This document shows, in pieces, positions 1 through 7,867 of a DNA stretch of 48,062 bases. Positions within the stretch are counted from its first letter, which is position 1. Each line of letters opens with the position of its first letter. The notes under the pieces were generated by a model, which was not told where the DNA came from, did no database searches, and saw only the letters and a list, made by a program, of their open reading frames with translations. The stretch comes from an uncultured Acidimicrobiales bacterium (GTDB lineage: Bacteria; Actinomycetota; Acidimicrobiia; Acidimicrobiales; SHLQ01), in assembly GCA_938084885.1 (NCBI GenBank), contig CALKGG010000076.1, forward strand, positions 1 through 48,062, given 5' to 3'. Both the position numbers and the translations under genes were made by a program.

Positions 1-300
1 TGGCCAACGGTCGCCAAGTACGTGCCAGTGTTCGACCAGATCGCCAAGGTCACCGCGTGGGGCGGCCAGTACGCGTACAACACGCTCGACCACAACCTGA
101 TCATCGGCAACTCACCTGAGGTTACGAATTTCTGGTTCGCCAACGGCTTCAGCGGCCACGGCCTGCAGCAAGGCCCAGCGGTGGGCCGTGCTGTCAACGA
201 GCTCATCACCTACGGCGAATACCGCACGATCGATATGTCAGCGCTCAGCTACGAACGAATCGCCAATGACGAACCCTTCTACGAAAACGTCGTCATCTAG
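1..300 (+). CDS. FAD-dependent oxidoreductase (DAO family), C-terminal end
   Basis: The reading frame is open from the first base of the window, so only the last 99 residues are present. They contain a stretch typical of the C-terminus of D-amino-acid-oxidase/FOXRED1-like flavoproteins: a short 'DHNLIIGNSP' segment, then 'FWFANGFSGHGLQQGPAVGRAVNELI', which in this fold is the glycine-rich loop and helix that close over the FAD isoalloxazine ring. The family oxidises amino acids or N-methylated amines, passing electrons from FAD to oxygen or a quinone. The substrate cannot be told from this end. The N-terminal Rossmann GxGxxG motif lies outside the window. It ends at a hairpin shared with the convergent gene. 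Confidence 0.8.
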   Translation, partial: WPTVAKYVPVFDQIAKVTAWGGQYAYNTLDHNLIIGNSPEVTNFWFANGFSGHGLQQGPAVGRAVNELITYGEYRTIDMSALSYERIANDEPFYENVVI

Positions 301-346
301 GAAATCTGTGGTCCCCCAGCAGGACCCTTCCCGACCATAGATTTCC
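300..346. terminator. Hairpin between convergent genes, probable bidirectional terminator
   Basis: Arms 300-313 and 333-346 form a 14-bp stem (13 Watson-Crick pairs and one G-U) around a 19-nt loop. It begins at the last base of the upstream stop codon and sits between the FAD oxidoreductase and the convergent CIA30 gene. There is no long U-tract, so intrinsic termination is inferred from position and stem strength only. Confidence 0.55.
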
Positions 347-354
347 AGTGGCGG

Positions 355-1209
355 TTAGGGGCGGGCGCAGGCGTCGATTCGGTCGATGGCGAGGCTGAAC
401 GGACCGTCGAGACCATCGGCGAGGATGATCCCGATCGTTGAGATCTGCTCGAGGTCGAAAGCCGGAAGCGTGGAGCGGTCGGTGCCAAAGACCCGAGCGT
501 CGAGGTTCGCGAGCGGCACGAGCGGCTCTTCCCATGCGCTGTCGGCGGTGACTGCGATATCGGCAAAGTGCATCAGTGCGGTGTTCGTCGTGCTGTCCTG
601 CACCGTTAGCTCGTAACCGCGACCATTTGCCGACCGTGTCCGAACCCGCAGGTACTCAGCGCCGGCGAGAGCATCCGCGAGGCTCTCGCCGTTTCGGAAG
701 ACGGCCGCCCGAATCATCGAAAAGCCGCCGCCGTTCGTGTCAATAGCACCGGTGAACGTGGCGACTCCCCCGCCGAACTCGAGCTCTCCTTCGGAACGCC
801 CACCCATGACGCCATCGTTGATCACGCGCCAACGATCGGCTGCCTCTTCGCCGAAGTCCTCAACTCGCCAGCATGTGAGATCGTCGGGATTCGGAACCGT
901 TGCCGCCTCGGCGCTACTCGCAAGGCCGTCGGTCTCGGTGGTCGGAGGTGACGTGTCGGGATCACGCTCGGTTGCTGCACCGCTGTCGCCGTCGGTCACT
1001 GTCGGCGGGACGACCGTGGTCGTATCGTCGACATCTGCTTGTGCACCTTGCTCGGTGTCGCCCTCAACAGACTCCGCGCCAACTTCGGCAACTGCCTCGG
1101 GGCCTTGAAGATCACCGGTCCGAGCTTGCGGATTGGACGTTCCGCACGCCACCAGGACAAAGACGGCGGCCACCAGTAACAACAACAGGCGAGCCCGGTG
1201 AATTCTCAT
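355..1209 (-). CDS. CIA30-family lipoprotein
   Basis: 284 residues from ATG 1209, preceded by a GGTGGG-like ribosome site. Longer in-frame starts exist, but this start puts a clean lipoprotein signal at the N-terminus: positive RIHRAR, hydrophobic core and lipobox LVAC with Cys22. Residues about 25-110 are a Thr/Asp/Glu-rich linker without a fold. Residues about 113-280 match the CIA30 (complex I intermediate-associated protein 30) beta-sandwich: 'WRVINDGVMGGRSEGEL', 'GGGFSMIRA', a 'YLRVRTRS' strand and 'TIGIILAD'. Bacterial CIA30 proteins are poorly understood carbohydrate-binding-like domains, and some sit near flavoproteins. Here it would be anchored outside the membrane. Function unknown. 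It may be co-transcribed behind the spondin-domain gene only if the intervening hairpin is leaky. Confidence 0.75.
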   Translation of the reverse strand: MRIHRARLLLLLVAAVFVLVACGTSNPQARTGDLQGPEAVAEVGAESVEGDTEQGAQADVDDTTTVVPPTVTDGDSGAATERDPDTSPPTTETDGLASSAEAATVPNPDDLTCWRVEDFGEEAADRWRVINDGVMGGRSEGELEFGGGVATFTGAIDTNGGGFSMIRAAVFRNGESLADALAGAEYLRVRTRSANGRGYELTVQDSTTNTALMHFADIAVTADSAWEEPLVPLANLDARVFGTDRSTLPAFDLEQISTIGIILADGLDGPFSLAIDRIDACARP

Positions 1210-1332
1210 ACCCACCAGTTGACCATGGATTTTGAGATTTGACGGCTCGCGAGCAGCACGTTTCGTCGAGCCCCGAGAATCGCCATGTCGCCGATAGAAA
1301 TGCGGCAACCGGACACCGCTCCAAAACGCGAA

Positions 1333-1364
1333 TCGCCCCCGCTCGGCGAACCGAACGGGGGCGA
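1333..1364 (-). terminator. Hairpin terminator after the spondin-domain gene
   Basis: Arms tcgcccccg (1333-1341) and cgggggcga (1356-1364) pair over 9 bp, with an inner tcgg/ccga stem. It lies 40-70 bases past the stop of the minus-strand gene ending at 1404 and is followed on that strand by a GTTTTGG stretch, weakly terminator-like. Confidence 0.6.
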
Positions 1365-1403
1365 CAAACTCATGGATGGCTTGCGCCAACCGAGCTTCCG
1401 CTA

Positions 1404-3938
1404 TTAGCCGATGGAGACGATGCCCTGCGTGTCGATCTCTGGGAGACCGTCTGCAATGACCTGCGTCTGGGTCAGGCTGCCGTCAGCTTCGACGTCGAAG
1501 ACGTAGATTTCGCCTGAGAGGCCAGCCAGCTGGTAGAGCTGGTTGCCATCAGGGCTCACGTCGAGGTCGATGAAACCATCGGTGGTGCCAAAGGTCGTCG
1601 GACCGTCGATTGCAACTCCCGCTTCAGCAAAGCCAGACGTACCAGCTGCGGCAACGGTGTCGATCAGATCAACGGTGCCATCTGCGTTGAGCGTGAAGCT
1701 CGAGATGGTTGCGTTGATTGCGTTCGAGACGTAGAACGTCGAGCCATCGTGACCAAAGTCGATCCAGCAAGCGGTGAGCTGCTGTCCGTCGGCGCCGAAT
1801 GCGTTCGGTGCTGCAGGATCGCCATCGGTTGTGGCGAGGTCGCTCTCGGTGATCGTGAGCGAGCCATCAGCGGCGAGCTCGTAGACCGTTACCGACCCAG
1901 CTTGGAGAGCCGGAAGCGCAGGAGGTGCACCCTCGGAATTGAACTCACGAGCTTCGGTCACAACGACGAACTCGCGTCCGCCAATGCTCTGCACATCGAA
2001 GTCGATCGCCGATGGGAGGTTACGACCCTCGGCGTTTCCACGCAGGGTTGGGGTTCCAGTGTCCGAAAGCGACAACGCGCCGTCAGAATCAACAGCGAAC
2101 GAGTAGAGGGAAGCCTCTGCGTTCGGACCGGGCAGCGCTGCTGAACCGGACGTGATCGACGACACAAGGATCGCGTTTCCTTCAGCGTTGAAGCCAATGT
2201 TTGCAGGACGGTTGTCCAAGTCGGCCGAGTAGCCGGTCGGGGCGAGCGCACCGTCAGCATCGATGCGGAAACCAACCACGTTTCCTTCGTCGTTTGGCTC
2301 TGCACGCTCGGTGCCTGGCTCACCAAGGGCGAGTCCATCACGGTCGATGTTGGTGACAAAGACGTAGCCATTTTGTACCGCTACCGAGTTAGGACCAACG
2401 CCACCGGAGTCAACAACCGAGACCAATTCAAGGCTGAAGTCGTCGTTGATGCGGAACGAGCTGATGGTGTCTGAGCCGGCGTTCACCGTCAAGAGGAACT
2501 GCTCATCTTCGGTTACGACGAGCGAGTCGGCCGAGATGAGCGGGTCGAGGCCTTCGCCACCGTCAAACTCGGTCGATCCAGCGCCGCCGGTCGAGAAGTT
2601 CCCAACGTGGGTGAGGGTTCCGTCTTCGCCACGAGAGAACGCGGCAACCGAGTTGTCATCGAGATCGTTGGTTCCAACGAATACGGCTCCAACAGCCTCT
2701 TCGACTGGGACGAGCGTCCACTGGGTCGAAGCGCCTGGCTCGGTGTCGGTGTTCACGTTGAAGCCCGGACGAGTTGCGTTGAGGAGACGATCGAACTCGT
2801 CGTTGACGATGTAGTACGAGCCGTCCTCTGCCTCTTCAAGACGCCAGCGGATACCTTCTTCGCTGCTATCGGCCAAGCCCACGTTGTATCCCTCAGCCGA
2901 TCCGTCGGCGTCGAGGAAACGACCGGTGTAGGCGTTTTGGATGTAGTACGACCCGTCGCCAGCGTCGAGCAATTGCCACTCGGTGGTGCTGTGCGGAACA
3001 GTGACGGTGTCGGCGTTGCCAAAGGCGGCTTCGAGGTAGCGACCGAACTCTGAATCGACGAGACGGAACGTGTCGGGTGCAGCGCCGCCGTCATCGACGA
3101 CGCTTCCCTCGAAGAGCGGACCAACCGCTGCCTGGGTGTTGATCGAGTCGCCAACATCGATGGTGATGCGTGCAACAACTTCGTTGCGACCAATGCCGCC
3201 CGAACCGTCTGAACCAACGGTGGTTCCAGCAGCGGTCTGTAGACCAACAAGATTGCGGAATCCTGGGTGCTGAGCAACGACGCCAGTTGGGTCGTTCGTT
3301 GACTCGCCACCGTTGACTCCGTCGAAGCCGAGGGAGAAACCGGCTGCGCCCTGAGCGTCGTTGACTTCGGTGCCTGCGTCGTAGAGGTCGGCGCCGGTGA
3401 TCTCGATGGTGATTGGGCCGTTGAAGTTACCGTCTGCATCGAAGATCTCGATTGCGTCGTCGTTTCCAAAGAACGCATCGTTCGTTGGGATCAGCATCGA
3501 GGCGAAGGAAACGTAGCGGTAGTTCTGTGGGTTGATGATGTCGATCGATCCTTCGATCACTTCACCAGGTGAGATGAACTGGACGTCGCCGTTGCCGACC
3601 GTTGCCTGCAGGCGGCCGGGTGCAGCAAATTCGGATCCGAGGAGTTCGGTGTTGCCGCCTTCTGCGAGGGCTTCGAGGCCGGGGGTTGCTCGCTCGCCAG
3701 CGTCGAACAAATCGAAGTCGCCGTTGTGGAGGCCGACCCACGCTTCGGTGAAGAAGAATCCGTCACCGGGCTGGAGGTTCTCAAAGGTGAATTGAACTGC
3801 TTCACCGTCAGCTGCGTCTTGCGCCCCGACCGCTGCTGGGGCGGCGGCCACCGTTGTTGCGGTGAGTAGGAAAGCGAGCGCAGATCCGAGGGCTCGAGAC
3901 CGCTTTCGCCGTGGCCGATACTTGCTGTTCGTCGTCAT
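1404..3938 (-). CDS. Secreted spondin_N / beta-trefoil / lactonase-type beta-propeller protein
   Basis: 844 residues from ATG 3938, chosen because GGAG lies 8 bases upstream; in-frame ATG 3950 is possible. A Sec signal peptide occupies residues 1 to about 40 (Arg/Lys-rich start, hydrophobic core, AVGAQ). Residues about 47-265 resemble the spondin_N domain ('FENLQPGDGFFFTEAWVGLH', 'FDLFDAGERATPGLEALAEGG'). Residues about 288-413 contain three 'W.L...GSYYI.N...RLL' style units like a ricin-type beta-trefoil. Residues 415-844 repeat blades such as 'GTLTHVGNFSTG', 'ADGSLTITES' and 'PDGNQLYQLAG', as in 6-phosphogluconolactonase/YncE-like seven-bladed propellers. Likely an extracellular binding protein; I see no catalytic motif that fixes a reaction. 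Only one Cys. It is flanked by hairpins on both sides and is probably monocistronic. Confidence 0.8.
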   Translation of the reverse strand: MTTNSKYRPRRKRSRALGSALAFLLTATTVAAAPAAVGAQDAADGEAVQFTFENLQPGDGFFFTEAWVGLHNGDFDLFDAGERATPGLEALAEGGNTELLGSEFAAPGRLQATVGNGDVQFISPGEVIEGSIDIINPQNYRYVSFASMLIPTNDAFFGNDDAIEIFDADGNFNGPITIEITGADLYDAGTEVNDAQGAAGFSLGFDGVNGGESTNDPTGVVAQHPGFRNLVGLQTAAGTTVGSDGSGGIGRNEVVARITIDVGDSINTQAAVGPLFEGSVVDDGGAAPDTFRLVDSEFGRYLEAAFGNADTVTVPHSTTEWQLLDAGDGSYYIQNAYTGRFLDADGSAEGYNVGLADSSEEGIRWRLEEAEDGSYYIVNDEFDRLLNATRPGFNVNTDTEPGASTQWTLVPVEEAVGAVFVGTNDLDDNSVAAFSRGEDGTLTHVGNFSTGGAGSTEFDGGEGLDPLISADSLVVTEDEQFLLTVNAGSDTISSFRINDDFSLELVSVVDSGGVGPNSVAVQNGYVFVTNIDRDGLALGEPGTERAEPNDEGNVVGFRIDADGALAPTGYSADLDNRPANIGFNAEGNAILVSSITSGSAALPGPNAEASLYSFAVDSDGALSLSDTGTPTLRGNAEGRNLPSAIDFDVQSIGGREFVVVTEAREFNSEGAPPALPALQAGSVTVYELAADGSLTITESDLATTDGDPAAPNAFGADGQQLTACWIDFGHDGSTFYVSNAINATISSFTLNADGTVDLIDTVAAAGTSGFAEAGVAIDGPTTFGTTDGFIDLDVSPDGNQLYQLAGLSGEIYVFDVEADGSLTQTQVIADGLPEIDTQGIVSIG

Positions 3939-3961
3939 TTTCTGCTCCATTACGTCACTCG

Positions 3962-3980
3962 CTTCAGGTCGTTCCTGAAG
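3962..3980. promoter_or_regulatory. Inverted repeat upstream of the spondin-domain gene
   Basis: CTTCAGG (3962-3968) and CCTGAAG (3974-3980) form a perfect 7-bp dyad with a 5-base spacer, 24 bases upstream of the start at 3938. It could be an operator or a 5'-leader hairpin. The rest of 3939-4086 shows no gene. Confidence 0.35.
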
Positions 3981-4086
3981 TTCGGTTGGCAACCTAATGA
4001 CGAGCGTCACGATCGGCGAGAGACAGGTCGTGAACAATGATTGTGAAGTGTTCAGTCCGCGTTCATAGTGGTGAAAATCCTGTTCT

Positions 4087-4644
4087 TCACCCTCCGTTTC
4101 TTGGGCTTTTGGGACGGCATTTGTAGGTACTTTGCACCATGCCGTTGGCAAACTTTTTTGAGCTTTGGAGGTCGAACCAGGTGTGTTCGGCCAGCGAACC
4201 GAACACGGAAACACCTTCGCCGAGGGCAACGGGAAGGACCGACACGATCAGTTCGTCGAGCAACCCATCGTTCGCGAAGCTCGACGCAAGCTGACCCCCA
4301 TCGACGTACAAGGTGGACCAACCGCGTGTCTCAGCCTCGGCCACAACGTTGGCTGGCGAGCCGTTAAAGATCTCGCACCCGGTCGCGTCATCGGGCAGCT
4401 CGGTGCGGGTGCGACTCATCACCATGACGGGCTTGTCGTACGGCCATTCTTCGACCAAACCAATGACGGTGTCGAAGGTGCGCCGACCCATCACCAGCGC
4501 ATCGACAGACGCCATGAACTCGCCATAGCCGTAGTCGACTCCATCGATGTGTTCGAGCTCGTCCAACCAGTCGAGCTCATCGTTCGGCCCGGCGATGAAC
4601 CCGTCGAGGCTCATCCCCAAATAGGCAACACAATGCATGTTCAT
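4087..4644 (-). CDS. Dihydrofolate reductase family protein (RibD C-terminal-like)
   Basis: 185 residues, the usual length for the YyaP/YwjB-type branch of the DHFR/RibD_C superfamily. Visible motifs are the N-terminal 'YLGMSLDGFIAGPNDELDWL', the central 'DALVMGRRTFDTV' (NADPH-binding loop), 'PVMVMSRT' and 'LYVDGGQLASSF', followed by 'GLLDELIVSVLPVALGEGVSVF'. The family are NADPH-dependent reductases of mostly unknown substrate, not true housekeeping FolA. Its start lies 2 bases after the stop of the PPOX gene, so the two are almost certainly one transcript. ATG 4644 or the in-frame ATG 4638 could be the start. Confidence 0.85.
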   Translation of the reverse strand: MNMHCVAYLGMSLDGFIAGPNDELDWLDELEHIDGVDYGYGEFMASVDALVMGRRTFDTVIGLVEEWPYDKPVMVMSRTRTELPDDATGCEIFNGSPANVVAEAETRGWSTLYVDGGQLASSFANDGLLDELIVSVLPVALGEGVSVFGSLAEHTWFDLQSSKKFANGMVQSTYKCRPKSPRNGG

Positions 4645-4646
4645 CC

Positions 4647-5069
4647 CTAACGGTTGATCTGGCCAACGACAGCGTTCGGCGTGAACCTGGCAATGAGCCG
4701 ACCCTCTTGCACCATGGCGTGGCGATAGTCGTCCCAGTCGGGGTGGGGGCCACCGGAGATGGCCTCGTAGTACTGGACGAGCGCATTGTTTGTGTCGTCA
4801 TCGACGCTCGTCGTCCTTGCAGAAAGCTCCGCCGTACCGTCGAAAGATAGGTAGCTCCATTCGTCGGGCGAGCTCACATGCAACACGACCCGCGGGTCGC
4901 GGCGAATGTTCTTTGTCTTGGCCCGGCTCTCGGTCAACGAGATCACAAAGACGCCGTCGTCGATGATGTACACAATGTCCGACGACTGCGCTCGCCCATC
5001 GCTTCGCAACGTGATGAGCGCAGCGTGCTTGCGGGTACCCGCCCAATCGAGTGCAGTTGAGAGTTCCAT
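4647..5069 (-). CDS. PPOX-class flavin/F420-dependent oxidoreductase
   Basis: 140 residues with the split-barrel fold of pyridoxamine-5'-phosphate-oxidase-like proteins: 'ALITLRSDGRAQSSDIVYIIDDGVFVISLTESRAKTKNIRRDPRVVLHVSS' is the cofactor-binding first half and 'YYEAISGGPHPDWDDYRHAMVQEGRLIARFTPNAV' the second. Actinobacterial members of this size usually bind F420 (or FMN/heme) and reduce small organics; the exact cofactor cannot be decided here. Promoter-proximal gene of a two-gene operon with the DHFR-like reductase, divergent from the ECF sigma factor across about 90 bases. Confidence 0.85.
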   Translation of the reverse strand: MELSTALDWAGTRKHAALITLRSDGRAQSSDIVYIIDDGVFVISLTESRAKTKNIRRDPRVVLHVSSPDEWSYLSFDGTAELSARTTSVDDDTNNALVQYYEAISGGPHPDWDDYRHAMVQEGRLIARFTPNAVVGQINR

Positions 5070-5161
5070 GGCCGTAGGTTAGCCATTGGCCTATGGTCGA
5101 GTTCTAAAAAATGTTCGTCAGAGCGACGGAGAACCTCGACCCTGCTCGTTGTTGGAGATGT

Positions 5162-5692
5162 ATGGAGTTCATTTCGATCGCCGATGGAGACCTCCCTCCC
5201 GTGCGCCTTTCTGACATCTACGACGAGGCGCTCCCCGAGGTGTACGCCTATCTGCGTTCGCGGTGCGGGTCGATCGAGCTTGCCGAAGAGCTGACGTCAG
5301 CGACCTTTGTCCAAGCGGCACTCGTGTGGTCGAAAGGAACATCTCCGGAGGTCTCCATTCCGTGGCTCATCACCGTGGCCCGAAACAAACTGATCGATCA
5401 CTGGCGACATCTCGCTGTCGTCGACCGATCTTTGGGGCTCCTTGCACGGGACAACCCACAATCAACAGATCCGTGGAATGTGGTTCTCGACCAGGCGCAT
5501 GCTGGTCAAATCCTCGCTGAGCTACCCTCGCACTATCGAGCTGTCCTCACCTTGCGCTATCTCGATGACCTACCTGTCCGGACGTGTGCTGGTCTTCTCG
5601 ACCGCACCGTGCACAGCACCGAAAGTCTTCTCGTTCGAGCTCGCTCGGCCTTTAGAAAAGCATACGAATTGAGCGGAGGCAACGATGAGTGA
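5162..5692 (+). CDS. ECF-type sigma-70 family RNA polymerase sigma factor
   Basis: 176 residues from ATG 5162, preceded by GGAG 4 bases upstream; the frame stays open to ATG 5111. Region 2 is seen in 'LSDIYDEALPEVYAYLRSRCGSIELAEELTSATFVQAAL' followed by 'WLITVARNKLIDHWR', the usual ECF region 2.4 ending. Region 4 is 'LAELPSHYRAVLTLRYLDDLPVRTCAGLLDRTVHSTESLLVRARSAFRKAY', a helix-turn-helix for the -35 element. No anti-sigma factor with a membrane segment follows; instead the stop overlaps by 8 bases a cytoplasmic DUF3291-VOC protein, whose first residues resemble the short leader of VOC partners of ECF factors. The likely role is transcription of a small stress regulon. Confidence 0.88.
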   Translation: MEFISIADGDLPPVRLSDIYDEALPEVYAYLRSRCGSIELAEELTSATFVQAALVWSKGTSPEVSIPWLITVARNKLIDHWRHLAVVDRSLGLLARDNPQSTDPWNVVLDQAHAGQILAELPSHYRAVLTLRYLDDLPVRTCAGLLDRTVHSTESLLVRARSAFRKAYELSGGNDE

Positions 5693-6689
5693 TCCACTCG
5701 AACAGCTCACTCCACAACACCACGAAGCACCAGACCCCAACTTCGGCGCACGGTTGCGCGAACGTATTGGCCACATCGAGGATCGTGCGGACCGTCGAGC
5801 GGGGCGGGGTCAATCCAGCGGCGGTTGGCATCTCGCACAGTTCAACCGCGGCCTGTTCAACCATCCGCTCGAGGCTTCGGAGATGACCGAGTTCGTCAAC
5901 AGCCTCGACCGCATCAACGCAATTGCCGAGGCCGCTCCTGGGTTCGTCTGGCGCCTGACCGATGATGACGGAGAATCGTCGAGTTACGTCGATGTGCCGG
6001 GAACTGACGACCCTCTTATTGCGCCAAATTTGTCGGTGTGGACTGATGTCGATTCCCTTCGACGCTTCATGTACGAGACCGATCACGTCTCTTATCTCCG
6101 CCGCCGAGCCGAATGGTTCCAAAAACAGGACGGCCCAATCGCAGTCCTCTGGTGGATTCCCGCCGGCTCGACGCCCACGGTCGAAGAGGCCGTGCACCGG
6201 CTCGACCTCCTCGCGCAGCGCGGTCCCACCAAAGATGCGTGGACCTTCCGCCAACAGTTCCCGCAACCAATCGAACAACCCAGTGGAGATACGACCATGA
6301 CCAGCCAAGTTCTGATTCCTTACCTCACCGTTGGCGACGCCCGAGCAGCGATTGGGTTCTACGCCGAAGTATTCGGCGCCGAGCAACGCGGCGAACTATT
6401 TGAGATGCCTGATGGACGCATTGGTCATGCAGAGCTCGCAATTGGTGACGCCACGTTCTATCTCGCCGACGACTTTCCCGAAATGCAACTCGTCCATCCG
6501 GCCGGTCATGGTGCTGGCCGTTCGATGGCGGTGGTCATCAACGTCGACGATTGCGACGCCGTGTATGGCCACGCGCTCGCTGCTGGTTCGACCGAAGAAC
6601 GGCCACCATCAAACCAGCACGGCCACCGCAGCGGCTGGTTTGTTGACCCGTGGGGACACCGCTGGTGCCCAACGAGCGCCGAGGTGTAA
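5685..6689 (+). CDS. DUF3291-VOC (PhnB-like) fusion downstream of ECF sigma factor
   Basis: 334 residues in three parts. Residues 1-45 are a charged leader ('PDPNFGARLRERI') like those of proteins encoded next to ECF sigma factors. Residues about 46-195 match DUF3291 ('WHLAQFNRGLFNHPLEASEM', 'DRINAIAEAAPGFVWRL', 'LSVWTDVDSLRRFMY', 'VLWWIPAGSTPTVEEAVHRL'). Residues about 206-331 are a VOC domain of the PhnB/glyoxalase type ('LIPYLTVGDARAAIGFYAEVFGAEQ' to 'GWFVDPWGHRW'). An in-frame ATG at 6297 with GGAG upstream could start the VOC part alone. VOC domains bind a divalent metal and act on vicinal oxygens; DUF3291 is heme-degrading-monooxygenase-like. The 8-base overlap with the sigma gene implies translational coupling. 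Confidence 0.85.
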   Translation: MSDPLEQLTPQHHEAPDPNFGARLRERIGHIEDRADRRAGRGQSSGGWHLAQFNRGLFNHPLEASEMTEFVNSLDRINAIAEAAPGFVWRLTDDDGESSSYVDVPGTDDPLIAPNLSVWTDVDSLRRFMYETDHVSYLRRRAEWFQKQDGPIAVLWWIPAGSTPTVEEAVHRLDLLAQRGPTKDAWTFRQQFPQPIEQPSGDTTMTSQVLIPYLTVGDARAAIGFYAEVFGAEQRGELFEMPDGRIGHAELAIGDATFYLADDFPEMQLVHPAGHGAGRSMAVVINVDDCDAVYGHALAAGSTEERPPSNQHGHRSGWFVDPWGHRWCPTSAEV

Positions 6690-6699
6690 CCGCAGCAGG

Positions 6700-7704
6700 T
6701 TAGGCGTATGTCGGCAGACGAAGGCTCGACGAAGCACCCTGGTCGAGTGGAGCGGGACCGTCTGAATGCATCCGCCACCAGCCAGCTGCGGCCACCATCG
6801 CGGCATTGTCGGTGCACATCGAGCGGTTCGGCACAAATGCCTCAATGCCGTCTGCCATCGCCAAGTCGAGGGTGCGTTCGCGAAGTAGCGAGTTCGCGGC
6901 GACGCCGCCTGCGAGGCACAGGCCTTTTGCTCCGTACTCGTGCACGGCGCGTTTGGCCTTGGTCAAGAGCACGTCGACGACGGCTTCTTGGAACGAGGCT
7001 GCAATGTCGACATCGGCAACGTCGGGATTCTTGCGAACGAAGTTGACGACCGAGGTCTTCAACCCGGAGAACGAGAAGTCGTAACCGTCTTTGACCATCG
7101 CCCGCGGGAAGCGCACGGCTTCGGGGTCGCCGTCCATGGCCATTTTGTCGATGATGGGTCCACCCGGATATCCAAGACCGAGGTAGCGGGCGACCTTGTC
7201 GTAAGCCTCACCGGCGGCATCATCGAGTGTCTGGCCGAGGAGACGGTAGTTGCCATGGCCCTCCATCAGCACGAGCATTGTGTGACCGCCCGAGACGAGC
7301 AGCACAACGACCGGGAGCTCGAGGTCGGGTTCTTCAAGGAACGACGCGTAGAGATGTGCCTCGAGATGGTTGACCGCAATGAACGGTTTGTCCCACACGA
7401 GGGCCAACGATTTCGCTGCGCTAACACCAATGAGTAGTGAGCCAATGAGGCCGGGACCCACCGTGCATGCAATGGCGGCGAGATCGTCTTTGTCGACCCC
7501 GGCTTCGACCATGGCTTCGGCGACCACTGGCATCATCATTTCGACGTGAGCTCGACTTGCGATCTCAGGAACGACACCGCCGTAGCGAGCGTGAATGTCA
7601 ATCTGACTGGAGACGATGTTCGAACGCACGTCGTGCCCGTCCCCCACCACCGCCGCAGCGGTTTCATCGCAGCTCGTCTCGATGCCCAAAATCAGTTCAG
7701 CCAT
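6700..7704 (-). CDS. tsaD: tRNA N6-adenosine threonylcarbamoyltransferase TsaD
   Basis: 334 residues, full length for bacterial TsaD. The N-terminal 'ILGIETSCDETAAAVV' is the ASKHA phosphate-binding loop, 'AVNHLEAHLYA' gives the two metal-binding histidines (HxxxH), 'LVSGGHTMLVLM' the second phosphate motif, and 'GLCLAGGVAANSLLRERT' with 'CTDNAAMVAAAG' the C-terminal signature. It transfers the threonylcarbamoyl group from threonylcarbamoyl-AMP to A37 of ANN-reading tRNAs, working with TsaB and TsaE, both encoded just upstream on the same strand. It is separated from rimI by about 130 bases of REP-like palindromes, whereas the other genes in the block overlap. Tail-to-tail with the DUF3291-VOC gene. 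Confidence 0.97.
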   Translation of the reverse strand: MAELILGIETSCDETAAAVVGDGHDVRSNIVSSQIDIHARYGGVVPEIASRAHVEMMMPVVAEAMVEAGVDKDDLAAIACTVGPGLIGSLLIGVSAAKSLALVWDKPFIAVNHLEAHLYASFLEEPDLELPVVVLLVSGGHTMLVLMEGHGNYRLLGQTLDDAAGEAYDKVARYLGLGYPGGPIIDKMAMDGDPEAVRFPRAMVKDGYDFSFSGLKTSVVNFVRKNPDVADVDIAASFQEAVVDVLLTKAKRAVHEYGAKGLCLAGGVAANSLLRERTLDLAMADGIEAFVPNRSMCTDNAAMVAAAGWWRMHSDGPAPLDQGASSSLRLPTYA

Positions 7705-7740
7705 GGTGTCAGGCTATGGATTCTCCCCAAGCTTGCTATT

Positions 7741-7772
7741 GGGGTCTGACCCCTTTTTCGAAAAGGGGTCAG
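7741..7772. repeat. REP-like palindrome in the tsaD-rimI spacer
   Basis: The core ggggtctgacccc (7741-7753) is followed by a second half-copy so that ctgacccctttt (7746-7757) and aaaaggggtcag (7761-7772) form a perfect 12-bp stem with a 3-base loop. The core matches the palindromes flanking the RAYT transposase at 21372-22581. Confidence 0.75.
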
Positions 7773-7825
7773 GGCACATCGACCGATTGCGAACCAATGT
7801 GTTGATAAATCAGCCTTTTCGTTCG

Positions 7826-7867
7826 AAATGGGGTCAGACCCCATTTGGACGAAAGGGGTCAGACCCC
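7826..7867. repeat. Tandem REP-like palindromes overlapping the end of rimI
   Basis: Two direct copies of ggggtcagacccc lie at 7830-7842 and 7855-7867. The first extends to a 10-bp-arm palindrome (7826-7835 / 7837-7846) centred on 7836. The stop codon of rimI is inside this copy. The rest of 7705-7825 has no gene. Confidence 0.75.

Noticed and set aside
7741..7867. The palindromes as a CRISPR or ordinary terminator
   Set aside because: There are no regular spacers, and the core matches the RAYT REP copies.
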